DNA from: Streptomyces kanamyceticus
GTDB taxonomy: Bacteria; Actinomycetota; Actinomycetes; Streptomycetales; Streptomycetaceae
Length of the DNA stretch: 64,000 bases
NCBI RefSeq assembly: GCF_008704495.1
Contig: NZ_CP023699.1
Span: 6,138,001-6,202,000, forward strand
Direction of reading: 5' to 3'
A program made the position numbers and the translations under genes. Shown in pieces: positions 1 to 8,186 of the stretch. Under the pieces are notes generated by a model. It was given only the letters and a program-made list of their open reading frames with translations, had not been told where the DNA came from and did not search any database. Every line of letters starts with the position of its first letter. Position 1 is the stretch's first letter.

Positions 1-667
1 GGCCGTCGCTGAGGTAGCAGGCCGCGGCGTCCGGGGCGAGGGTGTCGTAGCGGATGCCGCCCATGTCGGCGTCGCCCGCGCGGCGGGCCGCGGGCAGGGA
101 GCAGCCGGGGGAGAGCGTGGAGTCGACGCTGGGGCTGCCGTCCGCGGTGACCCCGGGTGCGAGGGTGTCGATGGAGGGGGCGCCGGGGGTGATGAGGACG
201 GTGCGTCCGCCGGAGTCCTTGGTGGCCGAGTGCAGGCGGGACTGCTGGCGTTCGGTGAGGACGTCGGGGTTGGCCACGAGGAGGGTCGTGTCGGGTCCGG
301 CGGCGGTCCTGGCCTCTTCGACGGTGGTGACCACGCGGGTGGATACGCCCTGGTCGGCGAGGAGTTCGGCGACGGCCCGGCTGCCGTAGGGGTCGGTGGT
401 GCGCGGGTCGAGGCGGCCGTGCTGGGCGCCGGAGCGGACCGCGGCGATGGCGATGGCCGCCGCCAGGAGGACGACCAGGGCGAGGGCGATGCCGCGGGTG
501 CGGGTCCAGAGCTGGCGGGGGGTGGCCGAGGTCGACGTCGGGGCAGTGGCCTGACGCGGTGGTGTGCCGGGCTGCGGCGCGGTGTCGGTCCCGGTGATGG
601 GGCCAGGTGTGGGCGCGGGCGGCTGTGGCGGTTCGGCGGAGCTGGTGGGGCCGGTGGAGCCGGTCAT
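1..667 (-). CDS. DUF4350 domain-containing membrane-associated protein (3' part cut by window edge)
   Basis: The minus-strand frame opens with ATG at 667 and runs off the left edge, so only about 222 N-terminal residues are visible. The protein has a Pro/Thr-rich cytoplasmic N-terminus, one hydrophobic segment around residues 57-75 (ALALVVLLAAAIAIAAV) and then a soluble domain with a DPYGSRAVAELL motif and a stretch predicting a beta/alpha fold. This is the layout of DUF4350 proteins, which lie beside DUF4129 in actinobacteria. The start overlaps the upstream DUF4129 stop as ATGA, which implies translational coupling. The molecular function is unknown; a link to envelope processes is inference only. 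Confidence 0.75.
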   Translation of the reverse strand, partial: MTGSTGPTSSAEPPQPPAPTPGPITGTDTAPQPGTPPRQATAPTSTSATPRQLWTRTRGIALALVVLLAAAIAIAAVRSGAQHGRLDPRTTDPYGSRAVAELLADQGVSTRVVTTVEEARTAAGPDTTLLVANPDVLTERQQSRLHSATKDSGGRTVLITPGAPSIDTLAPGVTADGSPSVDSTLSPGCSLPAARRAGDADMGGIRYDTLAPDAAACYLSDG

Positions 668-1389
668 TCGGCGGCTCCCTGGGAGCTGCTGCTCGCTGTG
701 GTGTGGGCGGTGCTCGGCAGGACCGGCTTGGTGCGTTCGAGGTCGCGGTCGAGTTCGGCGATGCGCAGGTATGCCGGTTCGTCGGCGGTGCGGCCGCCGT
801 ACGTCACGTCGTCGAACTCCCGGGCGGCGGTGTGCAGTCGGCCGGCGTGGGAGGGAAGGTGGTGGCCCGCTTCCGCCGCCGCTTCGTCGGCGGTGCGTCC
901 GGGGCGTACGTCGAGCAGGGCGCGCTCTTCCAGGGAGCGGACGACGGCGCGCATGCGTTCCTGGACGGCTTGGTTCCAGTGGCCCTGGGCCGCGTGTGCC
1001 TCGGCGGCCGCGCGGTGTTCCGCGGCGCTGCGGGGGCGGTCGTCGAAGAGGGGCGGCGCGGAGGTGGGCGTGCGCTGCGGGGTGCCGAGGCGCCACCACA
1101 GGGCGACGGCGAGGAGTACGACGGCGAGGACGATGACCAGGAGGCCGAACCCGCCGCCCGGGGTGGCCCCCGAGGCGGCGGAGAACAGGTCGTCGACCCA
1201 GCCCCAGAAGCGGTTCAGGGCCCGCTGGAAGAGGCTGGGGTCGTTCTCGTGGTACATCGGCTTGGACAGTTCGCGCTCGGCTGCTTCCCGCGCGGGGTCG
1301 CGCGGGATCGTCACCGGCGGGTCGTCGCCGGTGCGCGGCAGCAGCGGTGCTGCCCCGAGCCTCGTGAGAACTGCCCCCGCCGCCGTCAC
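664..1389 (-). CDS. DUF4129 domain-containing membrane protein
   Basis: This 241-residue protein starts with GTG preceded by a GGGGAG-like ribosome site. A short N-terminal region precedes one membrane segment (about residues 98-118, GLLVIVLAVVLLAVALWW), followed by a helical cytoplasmic domain with the DUF4129 pattern (HWNQAVQERMRAVVRSLEERALLD, then EFDDVTYGGR near the end). DUF4129 is often found at the C-terminus of transglutaminase-like proteins or as a stand-alone partner of DUF4350, as here. It lies 4 bp after the upstream membrane protein and overlaps the next gene by 4 bp, so the three form one operon. The biochemical role is not known. Confidence 0.8.
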   Translation of the reverse strand: MTAAGAVLTRLGAAPLLPRTGDDPPVTIPRDPAREAAERELSKPMYHENDPSLFQRALNRFWGWVDDLFSAASGATPGGGFGLLVIVLAVVLLAVALWWRLGTPQRTPTSAPPLFDDRPRSAAEHRAAAEAHAAQGHWNQAVQERMRAVVRSLEERALLDVRPGRTADEAAAEAGHHLPSHAGRLHTAAREFDDVTYGGRTADEPAYLRIAELDRDLERTKPVLPSTAHTTASSSSQGAAE

Positions 1390-1393
1390 CGCA

Positions 1394-2701
1394 TCAGCTC
1401 CCCGGGGTGCCGGGCGCGGTGGTCCCGTGGCCGGGGAGGCCCGCGGCGCGGGCGAGTTCGAGGTCGAGGGCCTCGCGGCGGATCCGCTGGTCGATGTAGA
1501 GCAGCACGGTGACCCCGGCCGTGATGGGGAACGTGAGCATGGAGCCGATCACCGAGCCGACGCCGCTGACGATCAGGAAGGTCCAGCCCAGGTCGCCCGC
1601 GTTGTCGAGGAAGCCCGTGACGCCTTCGCCGCTGAGCGCGCCCGCGATGAACGTGAACGGGATGACGATGATCGATGCCACGACGTTCGCGATGATCGCG
1701 GCGAGCAGCTGGATGCCGAAGACGCGCCACCAGGAGCCGCGGACGAGCTTGACCGAGCGGGCGAGGGACTTCTTGACGCCCTGCTTCTCCAGCATCAGCG
1801 CGGGCGAGGCGAGCGAGAAGCGGACCACGATCCAGAGGGCGGCGACGGTCGCGGCCAGGCCGCCGAGGATGGCGAGACTGGCTCCGGCGTCGGAGGCGCC
1901 CGCCAGCGCGATCAGCAGGCCGGGCAGGACGCCGACGCCGACGATCGCGACGCCGATGAGCGGGATGAGCAGCGTCAGGCCGAACAGCCGCGCCAGTTGG
2001 GGCCGGGAGTCCTGCCAGGCTTCCGACGTGGTCACCGACTTACCGAGCACCGCGCGGCTGGTGACCATCGTGAGCAGGGCCGTCGCGACGATCGTGCCGA
2101 GCAGGGTGATCACGAGGACCACTCCGGAGCTGAGCATCGTGTCGCCCATGGCGCGGGTCAGTTCGCCGAGGGTCGCGCTCGGGTCGTTCAGGGCATCCGT
2201 GTCGACGGTGTCGTTCAGGACGAGGCCTTGCAGGAGGACGACGACGACCTCCGTGAGGACGGCGACCGTCAGCGAGATGCCGAGGACCGTGCGCCAGTGG
2301 GCGCGCATCGTGGACACCGCGCCGTCCAGGATCTCGCCCACGCCGAGCGGCCGGAGCGGGATGACGCCGGGCTTGGCGGCGGGCGGCGGGCCCTGCCAGG
2401 CGCCCCAGCCTCGGTAGCCGCCGGGGCCGCCGGTACCTCCCGGGGCGCCGGGACCGCCGGGGCGCTGGCCGCCCCAGCCGCCGCCCTGGGCGGGCGGCGG
2501 AGGCGGAGGTGGCGGGGTCTGGCCCGGGCCCGGGGTGCTGGGCGGGGACCACTGGGCGGGCGGCGGCTGCTCCTTGGACCACTTCGAGGGCGGGCCGCTC
2601 TGCTGTTCGGCGGCCGTGGGCTCGGCGGAGTCCGGCTTGCCGGAGTCCGGTCCGTCGGAGGGGGCAGATCCGGGCGAGGCCCAGCCCGGAGTGTCGTTCA
2701 T
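1394..2701 (-). CDS. Multi-pass membrane protein, glycerophosphodiester phosphodiesterase membrane-domain type
   Basis: This is a 435-residue protein. The first about 140 residues are low-complexity, rich in Pro, Gly and Ser, and presumably cytoplasmic. The remainder holds about six hydrophobic segments, beginning after an IPLRPLGVGEILDGA motif. That motif and the segment spacing match the membrane domain annotated as glycerophosphoryl diester phosphodiesterase membrane domain in actinobacteria. No catalytic phosphodiesterase domain is present, so the name describes the fold and not a demonstrated activity. It heads the three-gene minus-strand operon and is divergent from mtnA; the shared 140-bp gap should hold both promoters. 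Confidence 0.75.
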   Translation of the reverse strand: MNDTPGWASPGSAPSDGPDSGKPDSAEPTAAEQQSGPPSKWSKEQPPPAQWSPPSTPGPGQTPPPPPPPPAQGGGWGGQRPGGPGAPGGTGGPGGYRGWGAWQGPPPAAKPGVIPLRPLGVGEILDGAVSTMRAHWRTVLGISLTVAVLTEVVVVLLQGLVLNDTVDTDALNDPSATLGELTRAMGDTMLSSGVVLVITLLGTIVATALLTMVTSRAVLGKSVTTSEAWQDSRPQLARLFGLTLLIPLIGVAIVGVGVLPGLLIALAGASDAGASLAILGGLAATVAALWIVVRFSLASPALMLEKQGVKKSLARSVKLVRGSWWRVFGIQLLAAIIANVVASIIVIPFTFIAGALSGEGVTGFLDNAGDLGWTFLIVSGVGSVIGSMLTFPITAGVTVLLYIDQRIRREALDLELARAAGLPGHGTTAPGTPGS

Positions 2702-2841
2702 CGTCGCTCCTTCACGGTGCCCGTCCGCGGTTGCGGCGGCAGGTTGTCAGCCATCGTGTCACGGTGCACCGGCGTCGGGGCCGGGCGCCGTAGGGGCTGT
2801 AGACCTTCAATTGTCCGATGGGTACGGGGCAGACTGGGCGG

Positions 2842-4008
2842 ATGGCTGATCAGTACGCGCAATCCAGCGAGCACACACGGCCGACCGAGCTCCCGGCGAT
2901 CCCCGCGATCCCCGCGATCCGTTGGGACGAACCCCCTGAAGGGCCCGTGCTGGTCCTCCTCGACCAGACCAGGCTGCCGGGCGAGGAAAGCGAGTTGGTG
3001 TGCACCGACGCACCGGCTCTGGTGGACGCGATCCGGACGCTGGCGGTGCGCGGGGCACCGCTGCTCGGCATCGCGGGGGCGTACGGCGTCGCCCTGGCCG
3101 CCGTCCGCGGGTTCGACGTGGACGAGGCGGCGGACGCCCTCGCGGGGGCGCGGCCCACCGCGGTCAACCTTGCGTACGGTGTACGCAGGGCGCAGGCGGC
3201 GTACCGTACCGCGATAGCCGGTGGTGATGGTGTCGGCGGGGCGGCCGGTGCCGCGCTGGCCGCGGCGCGGGCACTGCACGCCGAGGACGCTCGGGCCAGC
3301 ACGGAGATGGCGGCGCGCGGTCTGGCGCTGCTCGACGAGCTGTTGCCCGGCGGCGGGCACCGGATCCTCACGCACTGCAACACGGGGGCGCTCGTCTCCG
3401 GTGGCGAGGGCACGGCGTTCGCGGTCGCGCTCAAGGCGCATCGGGAAGGGAGTCTGCGCAGGCTGTGGGTGGACGAGACGCGGCCGCTGCTGCAGGGGGC
3501 CCGGCTCACCGCCTATGAGGCGGCACGGAACGAAATGGCGTACACCTTGCTCACGGACAACGCGGCGGGTTCGCTGTTCGCGGCGGGAGAGGTGGATGCC
3601 GTACTGATCGGTGCGGACCGCATCGCGGCCGACGGTTCGGTGGCGAACAAGGTGGGGAGCTATCCGCTCGCCGTGCTGGCGCGATATCACCATGTGCCGT
3701 TCATCGTGGTGGCGCCGGTGACGACCGTGGACCCGGCCACCCCGGATGGGGCGTCCATCGAGGTGGAGCTGCGGTCCGGCCATGAAGTGACGGAGGTCAC
3801 GGTGCCGTACGCGCCGATGACCGGGAGAGACGCGGGAGGCGGTATTCCGGTGGCCCCCCTGGGGACCCAGGCGTACAACCCCGCATTCGACGTGACGCCG
3901 CCGGAGTTGGTGACGGCGATCGTCACGGAAGAGGGCGTTCTGTCACCTGTGACAGCAGAGGGCCTTGTCGAGCTGTGTGCCAGGTCACGCCAGGTAACGA
4001 TTAGCTAA
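2842..4008 (+). CDS. mtnA: S-methyl-5-thioribose-1-phosphate isomerase
   Basis: It converts methylthioribose-1-phosphate to methylthioribulose-1-phosphate in the methionine salvage pathway in the cytosol. The 388-residue protein has the eIF2B-like fold: RTLAVRGAPLLGIAGAYG near residue 65, the catalytic cysteine in THCNTGALVSGGEG (about Cys179), and the catalytic aspartate in GADRIAADGSVANK (about Asp259). An upstream in-frame ATG at 2818 would add eight residues; 2842 is preferred because the family begins near MADQ. In related genomes mtnA directly precedes mtrA, but here a 10.7-kb element separates them. Confidence 0.95.
   Translation: MADQYAQSSEHTRPTELPAIPAIPAIRWDEPPEGPVLVLLDQTRLPGEESELVCTDAPALVDAIRTLAVRGAPLLGIAGAYGVALAAVRGFDVDEAADALAGARPTAVNLAYGVRRAQAAYRTAIAGGDGVGGAAGAALAAARALHAEDARASTEMAARGLALLDELLPGGGHRILTHCNTGALVSGGEGTAFAVALKAHREGSLRRLWVDETRPLLQGARLTAYEAARNEMAYTLLTDNAAGSLFAAGEVDAVLIGADRIAADGSVANKVGSYPLAVLARYHHVPFIVVAPVTTVDPATPDGASIEVELRSGHEVTEVTVPYAPMTGRDAGGGIPVAPLGTQAYNPAFDVTPPELVTAIVTEEGVLSPVTAEGLVELCARSRQVTIS
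3984..3998 (+). promoter_or_regulatory. Candidate MtrA-type direct repeat
   Basis: GTCAC and GTAAC lie in tandem with a 5-bp spacer inside the last codons of mtnA. OmpR-family regulators such as MtrA and GlnR bind two pentamer half-sites with an 11-bp or similar period. Because mtrA would be the next gene without the inserted element, this could be an autoregulatory site now about 10.8 kb from its target. It lies in coding sequence, so chance is possible. Confidence 0.3.
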
Positions 4009-4090
4009 TGGGATGTTGTCGGCCTGATCGTCGAAATCGGCCCCTTCACCTGCGGCGATTCACAGGGGGAGGGGCCGTGACATCCAAGCT

Positions 4091-5362
4091 CTACATCAAC
4101 GAAGCCTCACGGTCCGCCTGACCAGCCTCTAACTGCTGGATGCGGGCCGGTTGCCGCAGCAGCCGATCAAGCTGACTTACCGCTGCAACAACATCAGGGT
4201 CCAGTGCCTCAGCGTAGATGTCGAGCGTCGTTGCGATCCGGCTGTGCCGCAGAATCGCCTTGATGACTCGTGGGTGCACCTTGAGGTGGACCAGAAGCGT
4301 GCCGCAGGACTTGCGGAGCCCCTTGGGGTTCATCTTCCCGAGTTGCTCAGCCTCTGACTCGTCAGCCTCGAAGAAGTACGGCGAGGGCTCCGGGTAGAGG
4401 TTCGCCGCCTCGATCACGCGCTGCATGGTCAGATAGAGGTTCTCCGCGAGGAGCGGGCGACCAGTCCGAGTGACGAACACATGCCCCTCAGGATCATCGA
4501 ACCAAGGACGTCCTCTGCTGATCGCGCGCTCTCGCAACCAGGCCGTACGCATGCGAGTCCACCGCAACGGGGCGATGCACTGCGCGGGCAGCGGCAAGGG
4601 GGCCTTGGAAGTCTTGGACTTGGGATCCACGTCGACCGTGCCAGCACTCGTGCGCTGTCGCTGCTGCTCCACCCAGAGAATGCGATTGTCCAGGTCGATG
4701 TATTCCCACCGAAGGCCGCACACTTCCGCTCGTCGCAGGCCCAACAGGCAGAGGAGGAGGAACGCCGGGTAGTACACCGTCAGACGCCGAGCCGCAGCCA
4801 GGAAGCGCAGGACCGTCACGGCGTCCCAGCTCTTCCCACTGTCCGTGGGCGCCCGGACGTGCACGAGCTTGGCCACGTTCCGCGTGAGTCCGATGTCTTC
4901 GACCATCGCAGCCGTAAGCGCCGCTGAGAGCACCCGGAGGACATGCCGGGCGGTCTTGGCGGTCTTCTCCTCTGCCAGAAGCTTCACGGCCCCGCGCAGC
5001 TCTTTGACGCCCAACTTGACCATGACTTTGGAGCCGAGACGCGGACGCAGGTGATTGCGCACGGCCTGTTCGTAAGTCCGATAGCTACCTGCGGAGAGAT
5101 CCGGCTTGACGATGACCGCCAACCAGTAGTCGAACCACTGGCCCAAGGTCATGTCCCGGGTCGGCGTTGGAATGCCGCTGTTGGCGCGCTCAAGCAGATC
5201 GCGGCGCATCCCGTCGCACTCGTCGAAGGTCTTCCCGTAGGCGTACTTCCGCTTCCTGGTTCCGTCTGGCTGTGGGACGTATACGGCTGCCTGATAGCGG
5301 CCATCGGCACGCCTGGTGACTGTGCCCGAGCCGTTGGGGTTGCGCTTGCGCTGACCAGCCAT
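4091..5362 (-). CDS. int: Site-specific tyrosine recombinase (AICE integrase)
   Basis: It catalyses integration and, with Xis, excision of the element. The 423-residue protein has an N-terminal SAM-like core-binding domain (about residues 70-155) and a C-terminal catalytic domain. Visible catalytic residues are Arg210 in GLRRAEVCGLRW, Arg350 in NPKGLRKS, His373 in LRHSRIATT and the nucleophile Tyr383 in LDIYAEA. The usual His of the HxxR box is replaced by Lys (KGLR). The gene ends with TAG at 4093-4091, inside the putative left attachment repeat, as expected for an integrase abutting att. Its start overlaps the xis stop by one base (TGATG). Confidence 0.95.
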   Translation of the reverse strand: MAGQRKRNPNGSGTVTRRADGRYQAAVYVPQPDGTRKRKYAYGKTFDECDGMRRDLLERANSGIPTPTRDMTLGQWFDYWLAVIVKPDLSAGSYRTYEQAVRNHLRPRLGSKVMVKLGVKELRGAVKLLAEEKTAKTARHVLRVLSAALTAAMVEDIGLTRNVAKLVHVRAPTDSGKSWDAVTVLRFLAAARRLTVYYPAFLLLCLLGLRRAEVCGLRWEYIDLDNRILWVEQQRQRTSAGTVDVDPKSKTSKAPLPLPAQCIAPLRWTRMRTAWLRERAISRGRPWFDDPEGHVFVTRTGRPLLAENLYLTMQRVIEAANLYPEPSPYFFEADESEAEQLGKMNPKGLRKSCGTLLVHLKVHPRVIKAILRHSRIATTLDIYAEALDPDVVAAVSQLDRLLRQPARIQQLEAGQADREASLM

Positions 5363-5550
5363 CAGGAAGCTTCATCAAGCCGCGATTGGATGTAGTCCTG
5401 GATAGCGCTCTCGGGGATGCGGCGGGCGCGGCCCTCGGTGATGGAGACGAGCCGCTTCGCCCGGATCAAGTCATAGACCTTGGTGCGCCCGTACTTGAGC
5501 CGGGCCATGGTCTCCTTCACGGTCAACAGTTCAGGGGCTCGCGCGATCAT
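5362..5550 (-). CDS. xis: Excisionase, MerR-like winged HTH
   Basis: This 62-residue protein has the excisionase family pattern: LLTVKETMARLKYGRTKVYDLI forms the helix-turn-helix and is followed by the wing and GRARRIPESAIQDYI. It would bend attachment-site DNA and bias the integrase toward excision. The ATG at 5550 overlaps the replication gene stop as ATGA, and the stop overlaps the int start, so repSA-xis-int is one coupled operon, as in pSAM2. A longer open frame upstream is only the antisense shadow of the replication gene. Confidence 0.93.
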   Translation of the reverse strand: MIARAPELLTVKETMARLKYGRTKVYDLIRAKRLVSITEGRARRIPESAIQDYIQSRLDEAS

Positions 5551-6938
5551 GTTGCGGCTCCTTCCAGGGCTAGTTGGTCGTGCAGGGCTTCGCGGGCGGT
5601 CTCCCGGTTGAGCTGGAGGTCTTGGGCGATGGTGGCGGCGAGGGCGGATTCGCCGGGGGTGTGGCCGTGTCCGGCGTATTGCCAGTCGGCGAGGACGAGC
5701 ACGGTGTCCGGGTCGGTGTCGTCGAGTCCGAGGGTGTGGCGTTCTTGGGTGGCGCGGTAGTCGGCTCGGAGCTGGCGGAGGGTGCCCAGGGTGGTGGAGT
5801 AGCGGCGGGACTTGGTGGAGAAGTGGCCCCGGAAGCCGAGCATGTGAGCCCAGGCCCACAGGCGCCGGTCGGGGTAGAGCGGATCGAGCAGCTTGCAGGC
5901 TTTGATCAGGCGGCGAGCGTGGTCGGGGACGTGGTGGCGGTCAAGTTCGGTGAGTTCGCCAATCCGGCGATCGAGGGTGCCGGTTGTCTCGGCTGCTTTG
6001 GTGGCGTACTTGGCGACGTAGGAGGCCACTGCCTGCTCGGTGATGTCGGTGCCATCGTCGAAGGCCTTGATCGGCCGGATGTCGAGTTGGGCGCCCCAGC
6101 GGAAGACGCGTGCGGGTTGGTCGTCGACCGCCGAAACGTTGATCGTGGTGTAGGGGTGTGCGGCGGCGGCGCGGATGGCGTGGGTGAGGAGTTCGGCGGT
6201 GGCCCAGCACGGCGGTCGGTCTTCGGGCCCGTCGGGTCCGTCAAGGCGGATCACGGCGTGGAAGTGGATGGCGCCGCGTTTCTGGAATTCGGCGACCTTG
6301 CCGTAGGAGAGCCGTACGGCGTCGGCGAGTTCGCGGCGGGTGAGTCCGGCACGGGCGGCGAGTTCGCGGCGCAGGCGGGTGGTGAAGCGCTGCCAGAGGT
6401 CTCCTGCGTGGTTGTTGAACAGGACCGCCCCGGCGTAGTCGTAGATCGCCGGATCGAGCGCCGTACCGATGACCGGGGCGTCTTCTGTGTGCGGGGTGCC
6501 GCAGCGGCAGCGGCCGTGGGTGGGCCGGTTGTGGACGGGTCCGAAGGAGGGGGCGGTGAGGGTAGCGAAGACGCGGGGGTGATCGCGGACGGTGGTGGGG
6601 ATGTCCTTGTCGGTGTCTCCGACGAGTCCGGCGCGGATGAGGTGGTAGGTGTCCCCGGCGTACGTCCAGGCGCAGGCGGGGCAGCGGGAGGCGCGGCGGT
6701 TGCCGCAGGCGATGCGCAGGCGTCCGCCCGGCTCGTGCTCGGTCGTGTAGTGGTGCAGGGTCTGGCCGGTCGTCTTGTCCTTGGTCAGGGACCAGCCGGT
6801 CAGGTGGATGGGGTTGGCACAGCCACCAGTGCGCTTGATCTGGTCTTGCCAGCGGTCGAAGTCGGGTTGGGAAGCCACCCTCAGCAGATCGCCCAGGGTG
6901 ATGGGGTCCAGGCCTGCAAAGGACGCGGTGTCGCTCAT
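5547..6938 (-). CDS. repSA: Replication initiator, RepSA-type
   Basis: It is the 463-residue rolling-circle-type initiator of AICEs. It would nick the element's double-strand origin after excision. The start ATG at 6938 follows a GAGGGGG ribosome site, and upstream in-frame starts would overlap the preceding small gene. Features seen are a cysteine cluster (RCRCGTPH, RASRCPACAW) typical of these initiators and a KRGAIHFHAVIRLDG segment, whose HxHxxIR-like histidine pair matches the metal-binding motif of HUH-type Rep proteins. A conserved tyrosine downstream (KYATKAAE context) could be the nicking residue. It overlaps xis by 4 bp and the upstream small gene by 4 bp. Confidence 0.9.
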   Translation of the reverse strand: MSDTASFAGLDPITLGDLLRVASQPDFDRWQDQIKRTGGCANPIHLTGWSLTKDKTTGQTLHHYTTEHEPGGRLRIACGNRRASRCPACAWTYAGDTYHLIRAGLVGDTDKDIPTTVRDHPRVFATLTAPSFGPVHNRPTHGRCRCGTPHTEDAPVIGTALDPAIYDYAGAVLFNNHAGDLWQRFTTRLRRELAARAGLTRRELADAVRLSYGKVAEFQKRGAIHFHAVIRLDGPDGPEDRPPCWATAELLTHAIRAAAAHPYTTINVSAVDDQPARVFRWGAQLDIRPIKAFDDGTDITEQAVASYVAKYATKAAETTGTLDRRIGELTELDRHHVPDHARRLIKACKLLDPLYPDRRLWAWAHMLGFRGHFSTKSRRYSTTLGTLRQLRADYRATQERHTLGLDDTDPDTVLVLADWQYAGHGHTPGESALAATIAQDLQLNRETAREALHDQLALEGAAT

Positions 6939-7147
6939 GCGTGGTCCCCCTCGTTCTGCCTCTTGGGGGTGCGGTCGGAGCAGAAGCGATCGGCGCCGGG
7001 GTGCTGCTCGTTCCACGCTTCGGCGCAGACCTTGTGAACTGCTTCGCCCGTGTGGGAACGCAGCGGGGTGGACTTGCCGCACAAGGTGCAGGGGCAGGCG
7101 CCGCGATGATCGAAGTGCTCACCGGAATGCCAGTTGAGGAGGCCCAT
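6935..7147 (-). CDS. Small conserved AICE protein with Cys/His pairs
   Basis: This 70-residue protein starts at ATG 7147 behind GGGAGGTGACC, a strong ribosome site. A CPCTLCGKS motif, further His residues and a later Cys in VHKVCAEAW suggest a small metal-binding fold. The stop overlaps the repSA start as ATGA, so it is translationally coupled to the replication gene. Its function is unknown. Similar small proteins sit immediately before repSA in many Streptomyces elements, so a replication accessory role is possible but unproven. Confidence 0.75.
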   Translation of the reverse strand: MGLLNWHSGEHFDHRGACPCTLCGKSTPLRSHTGEAVHKVCAEAWNEQHPGADRFCSDRTPKRQNEGDHA

Positions 7148-7152
7148 GACGG

Positions 7153-7341
7153 TCACCTCCCGGCAGTGGCGAAGGTCGGGGGACGGTCGAACAGGGCGCC
7201 GACGCCGTGGCAGTCCTTGCAATCGACGGTGATGGTCCGCAGGTGGCCGTGCCGATCGCGTCCGCCCGAGGTGATGGCGACGGAGGCGACGCCATCGCAG
7301 GACGGGCAGATTCGGGGCACAGCAAAGCCACGGTCGGTCAT
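7153..7341 (-). CDS. Small zinc-finger-like protein (two CxxC motifs)
   Basis: It has 62 residues with CPSCDG and CKDCHGVG motifs separated by about 27 residues. The pattern resembles half of a DnaJ-type zinc domain or a rubredoxin-like knuckle. The ATG at 7341 has GGAAGG upstream. It lies 5 bp before the next small gene of the replication operon. No specific function is assigned. Confidence 0.7.
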   Translation of the reverse strand: MTDRGFAVPRICPSCDGVASVAITSGGRDRHGHLRTITVDCKDCHGVGALFDRPPTFATAGR

Positions 7342-7432
7342 GATGGAGGTTCCTTCCGGTTGAGAGATCGGGTAGGGGCGCGGGCCGTCCGGGCGGCGGA
7401 TTCTTGGTCGTTGAGGCCGCCCGGAGGGCCGG

Positions 7433-7768
7433 TCAACGCTGCTTGGCCTGAGCGCCGATCAGGGAGCGGATGACCAGGGCACAGATCGCGAGCGCGGTGG
7501 CGGTGACGGCAACCGCCAGGAGCACGGAGACCAGGACCGCGCCGACGACCAGGACCACGGCCGTGCCACCACCGACCACGGCAAGCAGGGAGCCGGGGGT
7601 GAGCTGCGCCGTCGGACGGACAGGCGCGACCGGCGCCGGGGCGGCGTGTCGGCAGGCGCAGCACGTGGGGGCATGGGGGTGGCCAGGCTGAGTGATTGCG
7701 GTCGGGGTGAGGATCGGGATCGGGTCACCGGTCGGGGCCGGGTTGATGGGGATGCGGGGATGGAACAT
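7433..7768 (-). CDS. spdD: SpdD-like spread protein
   Basis: The protein has 111 residues. A Pro-rich N-terminal half holds a CCACRHAAP cluster; the second half is a long hydrophobic stretch (about residues 62-105, LLAVVGGGTAVVLVVGAVLV and following) that makes one long or two short membrane helices. This layout matches the SpdD-like proteins of AICEs and Streptomyces plasmids, which help spread incoming DNA through recipient hyphae and affect pock size. The GGAAGG site precedes the ATG. Assignment rests on composition, position and length. Confidence 0.7.
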   Translation of the reverse strand: MFHPRIPINPAPTGDPIPILTPTAITQPGHPHAPTCCACRHAAPAPVAPVRPTAQLTPGSLLAVVGGGTAVVLVVGAVLVSVLLAVAVTATALAICALVIRSLIGAQAKQR

Positions 7769-7793
7769 GGGTGGGGCCTTCCTTCGGGGCGGG

Positions 7794-7949
7794 TTACTTG
7801 ACGGCGGTGTCGAGGGCTGGGGCGAGCAGGCTGTCGGCGAGGAGGTAGCCGCCGAGCAGCAGCACGACGACGAGCCAGAGCGGCGGACGGGCCAGCTTGA
7901 TGCCGAGGTAGCCGATCACCGCGAGGGTGAACCAGAGGGGGACGGACAT
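7794..7949 (-). CDS. Tiny membrane protein of the spread cluster
   Basis: A 51-residue reading frame (ATG 7949, TAA 7794) encodes two hydrophobic segments, VPLWFTLAVIGYLGIKLA and PLWLVVVLLLGGYLLADSLL, with a short charged C-terminus. It is in line with the neighbours, 25 bp from the SpdD-like gene and 26 bp after the transfer protein. Short two-helix proteins of this kind occur in AICE spd clusters. Its function is unknown; a role in intermycelial spread is inferred from position. Confidence 0.65.
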   Translation of the reverse strand: MSVPLWFTLAVIGYLGIKLARPPLWLVVVLLLGGYLLADSLLAPALDTAVK

Positions 7950-7975
7950 GACCGGGTCTCCTGTCTGGGCCGGGG

Positions 7976-8167
7976 TCAGCGGATTTGGCAGTGGTGGCCC
8001 TTGGCGGCCATGCAGGCGCCGGAGTAGGTGTTGAAGTCACCGGACCAGCCGCAGCCGTCGGTGGTGCAGGCGGCGGTGTAGCAGTTGCGGCCTTCGCGGT
8101 TGTGGTCAGTGCCGATCTCTACGGGTCCGTAGGCCATGACTCGCTGGAAGAAGAAGCCGTGCGGCAT
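7976..8167 (-). CDS. Small mobile element transfer protein
   Basis: It is a 63-residue protein with ATG at 8167 behind GAAAGGA. Four cysteines (NCYTAACTTDGCGW and a later ACMAAKGHHC with His) suggest a compact zinc-binding fold. The sequence is of the type annotated as mobile element transfer protein in Streptomyces elements and lies between the DUF2637 gene and the tiny membrane gene. Its exact role is not known. Confidence 0.75.
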   Translation of the reverse strand: MPHGFFFQRVMAYGPVEIGTDHNREGRNCYTAACTTDGCGWSGDFNTYSGACMAAKGHHCQIR

Positions 8168-8186
8168 GACGGTGATCCTTTCTGGG

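Noticed and set aside
230..3217. 995-codon plus-strand frame opposite the DUF4350/DUF4129 operon
   Set aside because: It spans two divergent operons and has only low-complexity content.
3940..3955. CTGTCACCTGTGACAG as a stand-alone terminator of mtnA
   Set aside because: It lies within mtnA codons, has only a two-base centre, and is followed by 50 more coding bases.
4009..4090. tRNA gene as integration target
   Set aside because: No cloverleaf or TpsiC-loop consensus is present at either end of the element.
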